Shown: positions 56,982-64,000 of the stretch, one piece after another | How the letters are laid out: every line of letters starts with the position of its first letter | How positions within the stretch are numbered: position 1 is the stretch's first letter | NCBI RefSeq assembly: GCF_000512585.2 | Contig: NC_089243.1 | Span: 1,364,001 to 1,428,000 of the forward strand | Length of the DNA stretch: 64,000 bases | Source: Kwoniella bestiolae CBS 10118 | Lineage: Eukaryota > Basidiomycota > Tremellomycetes > Tremellales > Cryptococcaceae | Direction of reading: 5' to 3' | Position numbers and translations under genes: made by a program | Notes under the pieces: generated by a model | Database searches by the model: none | What the model saw: only the letters and a program-made list of their open reading frames with translations | What the model was told of the DNA's origin: nothing

Positions 56982-59415
56982 TCACCCGCTAATACCAACG
57001 TCATCCCTATTCTTTCCAGCTTCTCCAACGACATCACCTTCACCAGCTCGTCCCGCCCTACCATCCCCACCGGGGTCTCCGTGCTCTGTCTCCTCATTTT
57101 TCCCAACCGTACCCAGCCTCCTCAACGCAATAGCAGCCACACCCACCCCAACCCAACACAACGCAGCAGTCAACCAAAACCCACTTTGTAATCCCCTCAA
57201 CAAGCTTTCATTCTGGCTTCTCCCCTTTGCAAGATTTTGGTTCTTGATTGAGGTAACTATGATAGACATCAACGATAGTCCCACTGATATGCCCAGACGG
57301 GTCATTGTTTGGTATAAGCCTGTGGCTACGCTGTATTCGTCGGAAAGGGCAAAATGCGATACGAAGATTAAGCCTGTTGGCATGAATCTGCGGGTCATAA
57401 CAATAGTGTAAGCTGAAGTGATATATACAGTACATCGGTTGATGAATTATGTTGTAGACAGACAGAGTACTGCACACTCACAAATATACCCCACAGGTAA
57501 CAAGCCACATCCCGTGGAAAGGTAATTTCCAGTAATTCGTTTCTTCCCCCGATAATGCAAAACACATATTCGCGAGGCTTACCATCCCAGTCCATCAACC
57601 AGTTGCTCATTCCCTCGTTTCGATCCCAGGAACTCTAAGCAGGGAGAGGGGCGTGCACTCACCCACATGTCAAAAGACCTACGACCAATAACCAGTAAGC
57701 CGGAACCCTGTGAATGAACAGCGCCACAAAGACTGTGCAAAATACCGCAGAGACTTCAACAGGGAGGAAGCGCAACATCGCTCCGATTGGACCTGTACCG
57801 CGGACGTCTTGATAGTACAATGTAGCGTTATACAGCGCGTTCTGAATTGTTACCGGTTAAGTCAGTTGAAGGTTAAAGTTTTCGCCACACGCTCCGTGAG
57901 AGAGGACAGACCCACGATGTATCCCATATTACCCAAGAAGGCAGTAAAGTACAGAGCCGCCATCCTACCGTGTGCTCTGGTCCATAAAGCCAATCTCATG
58001 AGGGGCGGTCGGGAAGTTCGGTGAGTCAGGTGATGTTCCCAGAAGAAGAAGATGGTGATTAGGAGTACCCCGAGAAGAAGGAGGGCGATTATATCTACAG
58101 TAGAATAGATGATATTAATAGTTCAGTATCGATGCGTACTGACTGATAAGGAACTGTTGTAATCTGATATATCAGGTGAATGTTGAACGAGGTGTCTGAA
58201 GATTCCTCTTGAGGCCACTTGTATCCCACTCACAAGACGTCTTCCATCCCTTCGGCGCACCGTGCGCACCATTAATAGAAAACATGAATAATCCTAATCC
58301 ACACGTAAGGAGACATGCCCCAACCCAGTCAATCCGCTTGTCTTGAGTATGCGACCTGTCCCACGGGATGAATAGGATCGTCATGATCAAGTTGAGGAGA
58401 CACATTCCGCCAAGGAAGAACTGGACACCTCGCCATGTATATCTAAGCGCGATCATTAGCAACGATAGTGCACTCGTTGCTACACCCGTATGAGGTACAG
58501 AGGATGATTGCCAGTGACCAAGTGCTTTGGTACCAACTTACCTGACATAAGAGACAAACAATCCCCCAAGTATGATCCCCAAGATCCCACCCATAGCAAA
58601 TCCCGCTGCATAGCAGGTAAAAGCTATAGATCGAGCCTTGCCAGTAAAATTTTCTGCCAGTATCCCACCCGCACTGGGAACGCTGCACCGGGAAAGCATA
58701 ATCATATAATATGTCAGCTACCTGTGGGATTCGTGATGGCTATGGTAGGTATTTTGACGAAAGAACAACTCACGACATTGCTATACCTGCTCCTGAGATT
58801 GCTCTGGCGCAAATCAACCCTGTCCCATTCCTCATGAACCCCGCTCCAAATTGGAATGATCCAAAGAGCACTACACCACTGATCAAGACTCGTTTCCTAC
58901 CGAAATTATCCGCCAATTTGCCACAGAAGAGTAGCAAACTACCACCGCACATCTCACAATCAGTCACATCCATAACATCGGATATACACAGACCGTACAA
59001 ATTCAGTACATATCGATACAGTAGAGCGGACCATCAAAGAGATACAGTACAGGACTCACCATCCCGTAGCCAAATGATAAGCCGATACGACCCATTGCAA
59101 ATCCCCCTCCTTCTCCCCCATATTCAACTCCTCCTGTATAGTCGGTAAGGCGATGTTCAATGCCAAACCGGCCGTAGCGTCCAGGACGGAGTGGAGAGCC
59201 AGTGCGAGAACGATGAGGCTCTGTCTAGAACGGGACAGCGTGGGTGGCGGCGGGGTTAGAGGAAGGGGTACGGGTGTTTCTTGTGGAGAAGAGGGCGAGG
59301 TAGATGGAGGTTCTTGGGTCATAGGGTTATGTTGGTGTGAGTTGGGCTGAACTGCTTGGAGGTTTTTTTCCTGGATGATGAGTGATGTTGCCGTATGGTC
59401 AAGAGAGGAAGGCAT
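56982..59415 (-). CDS. MFS transporter 3, DHA2-like
   Basis: Third member of the cluster, on the opposite strand. Polar, Pro-rich N-terminus (MPSSLDHTATSLIIQEK), first helix SLIVLALALHSVLDATAG, ALNIALPTIQEELNM, LQWVVSAYHLATG, and a motif A variant GKLADNFGRKRVLISG. Later exons give GFAMGGILGIILGGLFVSYV, DIIALLLLGVLLITIFFFW, PPLMRLALWTRAHGRMAALY and FALSDEYSVATGLYQTM, lining up with SLPDEHSVAGAL of the neighbours. The tail is Gly/Asp-rich (GDPGGDGRAGRAGEGD). About 600 residues. It is more diverged than the other two are from each other, so an older duplication is likely. Substrate unknown. Introns match those of the plus-strand copies in several positions. Confidence 0.87.
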
Positions 59416-60432
59416 CTTAAATAGCTCCTCAAATGTGATAACAAATTGAATTTCCGTCCGGACGCAAGATCAAACGCAGGTGCACAAGCTCCAAAAATGT
59501 CTGTCCATGCATCATCCAAATGAGTCTTAGTCAGAAGAGAGAAACAGTACATCGATCAAGGCTTGTCGTTACTACCCATTTCTTTGCTTTGAAAGGTGAG
59601 CAACTTCTCGGATACTTCGAGTTGGAGCATCGAAATCCATATCTCCTTTCATCCCATGTTTCAGAGCGAACAGAAGGCCAATATGTCAGAGGCCTTTCGA
59701 TTCGGATCAACGATGAGACGTCGAGCTGCCAACATATGTCGATTCTTCTCATCGACCACACGAGTTGAATCAGGCAAAGATCAAGATGTAGTCTCTAGCG
59801 AAAGACTCGCAAAGATACCTTCATATTCTCGCAAAGAACATTGTCCTAGCAAGCAAAGATATGCTGACCCGTCCATGATGTTCATGATGAAGATAACAGC
59901 GATAAATAAATTACATGCATGAAAATCTGTATATACCACACTCGCAGCTGCTATACTAATGCGCAAAAGCAAAACAGCGAAAAGTAGATTGATGATGATG
60001 TTGTTGTTTGATGACCGATGAATGTCTGATGCTGATCGTATACTCTCGTTTCGAATCGTCTCTGATGGATGAAATATCATGAAGATGTTAGAAGATTGGG
60101 AAAATGAAAAGATGAATGATGAAATAAATGCAATGATGATGTGAGGGGATCTACGAATTGATCTCGAGGGTATAGATGATAGATTGATATATTGATACGT
60201 GAACATATGAAGGGTTGAGAATGAAAAAAAGAAAGTTGATATCTAGACCACAGATAAAGGTTATTGGGAAGAAAGAAGAAAACAAATGATAAATTGAAAA
60301 GTCTCTTAGGAAGGCATGTCACGAAGATGATAGAACATGGAAGGAAGCAAAGAATTTTGGGTAGAGGTAACACATATAAAGATCAAGGATCAAGGTAAAA
60401 GTAGGTGATGCAGCATCTTGACGAAGATACAT
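59416..60432. other. Intergenic, likely MFS3 promoter and Mei2-like 3' UTR
   Basis: About 1 kb. CGTCCGGACG, a 10-bp perfect palindrome at 59455-59464, lies 40 bases upstream of the transporter start. From 60000 on the plus strand is purine-rich and A/G-biased, consistent with a transcribed 3' untranslated region of the minus-strand gene. No protein gene is supportable. Confidence 0.4.
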
Positions 60433-63400
60433 CTAGACTCCATAGGTGGAACCGTGAGGAGACGTGTAATCGTAGTACTGATCTTCATAGCCGTAAGGGT
60501 AGGAAGGTCCGTCTATGGATCAACATCTTAGCAGTCTTTCAGATCAGATTAAAGAAACACTTACTCGAAAAGCTATTGAGTTGAGCGGCCGTTGATCTTG
60601 ATCGAATTGCGAGATTATCAGACTGACTTACCGTCAACGATCGGGATCCCTAGATACTGAAGGGGAGTGTGACCTACGTCAGGGAAAGGCTCCTGGACGA
60701 ACGAACAAGTATCAGCACAGGCCCCGCACCTAAAGGAATCGTTGTGAACTTACAGGTTGACCTTTCATTCTACCGTTTGAACTGTTCATCTGTTAGCTCA
60801 CTGGCGGGTTATCTAGCACACAAGACTCACTAGAAGATCTGAGGTCGCCAAGCCTCAATGACTCCCATGACAGCGGAGTTCCTGATACAAACGCCAGACG
60901 TCAGCTCATGCTCTAACGCCTCTGAAGAACGATTGACTTACTTGAACTTGTTGATCAACGCAGCTTTACCTCTGCGATAGATATCAGCGAGACTCACAAG
61001 ACACAAGACAGAACAATGGCACTGACTGGATATCGGCATATGAAACCTTCATCGACTTGGCATCAGCATTTATTTCTCGTAGCCATGACCCAGTATGAGA
61101 CTCACTTGAAGGACCTTCTCACTGGAAAACATATTCCATTTCTTCCCGACTTTAGCTTGGATGAACTGATACAGAGCTTTGACCGAGCAGAAGTTAACGA
61201 AAGCGTATCCGACCTGGCTGAGTCAGCGTGACTGTCTTCCCAAATGTTGATTTACGTTACAGCAGTTCTTGAAATCGAATCGAAGATAAACGAAGTCGTA
61301 GTCTCCAGGAACGACCTGTAGTGAGAGTAAATAAGCCTCATCTGCAAGTGCAGGTAAATCAGAGCAACTCACTTCTTCAAGAATGTCGATGAGTTCCTGT
61401 CTCGAAAGTTTGTTCGGTACATCTTTGATCATGACAGTAGTTCGGGGATCAAGTCCTGACACCGAATGGAATATCAACAAAGACACTGGCATGCTTCGAG
61501 AATGGCATATACATACCTGTGAGGATCCTCTCTGGGAAGACTCTATTGTGAGCTGGAATAGCTTTTCGATCGTTCAAATTCCAATGTCCACCAAGGCCTT
61601 GACCTTGCCTTGCTCGAGCTTCGATATCAGCGTTATTGACCAGACCTTCGACGGTACCAGGCTCGTGAAGTCTTCTGCTCAGGGCGAGTAGATGAGGAGG
61701 AGTCTCGTATCCTGAGTGAGACTCCACGGCAGAATTTCGGGCCCAGCTTTTTTGAGGAGTGGAATATCCACTGGCTTGGCGAGATTGAGAGGCGGTCGAG
61801 TAGATTGAGGAAGACTTTCGTGAATCAAAAACGTCTGATTCACTTCGTACTCGGCTGAAAGGAGCTGTCCTAGGGGTGTGAAGAGGGCTACTTGCTTCGG
61901 TGGAGGTGGTATATCCGAATACGTCGGAAGAAGCGATTGAAGTGGTTTGACCTCGAGATGATGCCCTGCTTTGTCCCAATCGTCCTGGAAAGTAAGCTGC
62001 TGTGCCAAGAGTGTAGTTGGATAAGGTGGCAGGAGCCGAAGGTTGCCCGAGATTTGGATTCAGGTACGAGACAGATATCAAAGCTTGTTGGGCCTTTTGG
62101 CCATTAAGAGATTCGATTGCTGCGGTGGCATGTCGTGTATCGAAATATTCGGCGATGAAACACTATTATAGTAGGTTGCAACTGTCAGCGATGAAGATGG
62201 GTCTGGAACCTCGACATGTATTGTACGTACTCGTCCTGTATTCCCAACCTCGTCAAGGCGTTGAAGTTCTCCAAAAGTCGTTAAGGTTTTCTACAGCGAT
62301 GATCAGTCACACCCTTAAAATCCTAGAAAGCTCAACTCACATCCATGATTTCCCGAGATACACCCACTCCTCCTGTGATCTCCACTTTGATGATGGAGTG
62401 AGAGTCTTCCCAGATCTTCTCCCATCCAGCAGAGCGACCAATGATCTTGGTTCATAAGGGTCAGCAACAAATCTTCATGATTTTTTGAACAACACCTACT
62501 GATTGGACGACAGTGAACTCAGTCTTCATACAGTGGAGTTGAATGGATGGTCCCTCCTTGCGGAAGCGTACCGAGCTAGTACGGAGTATGTTGTAGAGCT
62601 TGGTGGCTTCTCGAGGATCGTAGAAGGCCACAATCACCTTATGTAGAGACGATCAGTATAACGATCAGATACATCACAAAAGGAAAACTCACAAAGCCTC
62701 GAGATCTGAGAAGTTTGATGATGATAGCTTTGAAGTTACAGGTTGACTGTTCAATACAGAAATCAGTATACAACATCTCGAAAACAATGGCTGGTCTATA
62801 CTAACTTCAATCAAACTTTTGATCTCTTCTTCCGTTGCATCTCGAGGAATTTGCTGGATCTAAACATCGTCATTGAGATTAATCCCTTGGAGGAAGAGTT
62901 GATTGAGGCTGGGTAGCTTACCAAGAGATATCGCCCAATATCCTCTGGAAGATCCTCACCCATGCCAGATACCATTTGCATCTGTCGTTCTTTCTGGTTC
63001 TTCCCCTCCAAGCTATTGTCATTACCTCGCCTAACTGGCGTGGCGGGTGTCGAGGGAGTAATCGGTAATCTGGAAGATTGGCTAGTAGAAGGAGCGAACG
63101 GAGTGTAGGTGAGGGAAGGAGTAGACGCCAAGGTCTCCCCTCGGATAGGTTGGCGAGGAGTTCCAAAGTGGGAGGCTGTTGAAAGTTGACTAATTAGTAG
63201 GGGAGTCCAGGGAAGATGCCCGGTGGCACTTACCATCCTTCTTCTTCTTCGGAGTTTCAGGTCCTTCTTTCTCCGTGATAATCTGGTAAAACAGTTTGTT
63301 TCAGCTGCGGTCATACTGACAGACTTGGACTATACGTACCTGAAGGGGTCTGGAGGAAGGTCCTGCGTCGTTCAGAGATAAGTCTCGCATTGTAGCACTG

Positions 63401-64000
63401 AAGGACTCCAAGGTAGATTGCGGTTTGAAGGTGGAGGAATGAGGGTTGAGCTAAGCGTTCGATGAGTATATCAGTGCATCTTTACCAAATGTGCATGTTG
63501 AGGTCAAAACGGGATTGTATCGTTGAGATAAGTGGTTATTAGTGGAAAGGATACCACTTACCAAGCTCTTCCCCTCATCTTCTTCCTTTTCCTCCATGCT
63601 ACCCTTACCCGCTTGAATTACCTTGCGCACGGACTTCTTACCCTTACCAGCTTCGAGAGTTGGAGAGGTGGGTGTGGGGATTCTGTGGGAGGGTAGTATG
63701 TCAGCATGAGATGACTCGAGAGAGGAAGGATATGGCAAACGAGTATATGGAGCTCAAGGATGATGAGCTACAGAAGCAAGAAGGGAGATTGAGTACATAC
63801 CTAACCATAATTGGCGAGTGTTTCTTCTTTCCACCTGAAGAGGGGGAGAATGCCTTAGCAGTATGAGCCTTGGTAGGAGTTGAGGGAAGTTCCTATGGAT
63901 ACATGAGATAGCTCTCGTCAGCTCAAGATGGAAGAAGAAGAAGTAGGTTTTGATCATCGTGAGAACGGGACGAAGGAAGAGTAAGAGGAAATATCACTCA
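60433..64000 (-). CDS. Mei2-like RNA-binding protein, 5' end outside window
   Basis: Mei2-type proteins are RNA-binding regulators; fission yeast Mei2 drives entry into meiosis. Exons at 61443-61213 and below give the C-terminal RRM of this family: TTVMIKDVPNKLSRQELIDI, YDFVYLRFDFKNCCN, VGYAFVNF and KWNMFSSEKV, the signature of the RRM_2 type. Upstream exons hold two further RRM-like units (IQQIPRDATEEEIKSLIE and IIKLLRSRGFV; VIVAFYDPREATKLYNILR) and Ser/Thr/Pro-rich linkers. The end is DYTSPHGSTYGV with TAG at 60433-60435. At least 13 short introns occur. An exon acceptor at 63893 has coding sequence upstream beyond 64000, so the start is missing. More than 750 residues are visible. Whether it acts in meiosis here is inference. 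Confidence 0.88.

Noticed and set aside
50862..59415. Transporter cluster considered as part of a secondary-metabolite gene cluster
   Set aside because: No synthase, P450 or other biosynthetic enzyme lies nearby; neighbours are housekeeping genes.

Overview
The window is nuclear DNA from a basidiomycete yeast, most likely a tremellomycete of the Cryptococcus/Kwoniella type. Its conserved genes are split by many short GT-AG introns (about 50-70 bp), spacing between genes is short, and the pentafunctional AROM polypeptide is the fungal arrangement. The genus call is inference; a database search would settle it.

Left part (1-19 kb): a kinesin-10-like motor gene (minus, running off the left edge) diverges from a coiled-coil kinetochore gene resembling Sos7. 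Then come an NmrA-like NAD(P)-binding protein (minus), the RNase P/MRP subunit RPP1 (plus), mitochondrial intermediate peptidase OCT1 (minus), an alpha/beta hydrolase (minus), an expansin-like secreted protein (minus), an intronless orphan (16.8 kb, plus) and D-aminoacyl-tRNA deacylase (17.8 kb, plus).

Middle part (19-28 kb): a gene-poor island with few or no introns. It holds three single-exon proteins of unknown function (20.3, 22.6-23.6 and 24.9 kb). By eye they are divergent members of one family. The middle copy carries a frame break. Degenerate fragments, a pair of 34-bp direct repeats and an 84-residue Thr/Asn-rich small protein also lie here. This island is the best candidate for something undescribed.

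Right part (28-64 kb): ARO1 (minus, about 1,600 residues, five shikimate-pathway activities), whose upstream region carries a Gcn4-type site fused to an E-box palindrome; tubulin cofactor B (plus); a lysine/acid-rich nuclear-type protein (minus); a two-repeat SANT/Myb-like protein (plus); a large unknown membrane-associated protein (minus); ARP8 (INO80 subunit, minus) divergent from NOP2 (rRNA m5C methyltransferase, plus); a MAT2B/RmlD-like reductase (minus); a cluster of three paralogous MFS transporters (two plus, one minus); a possible 28-residue microprotein between two of them; and a Mei2-like RNA-binding protein (minus) that runs off the right edge.

Exon boundaries come from reading splice signals and protein continuity by eye. 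Gene limits at clear start and stop codons are firm; some internal junctions are approximate. No rRNA, tRNA, CRISPR array or intact transposon was recognised.
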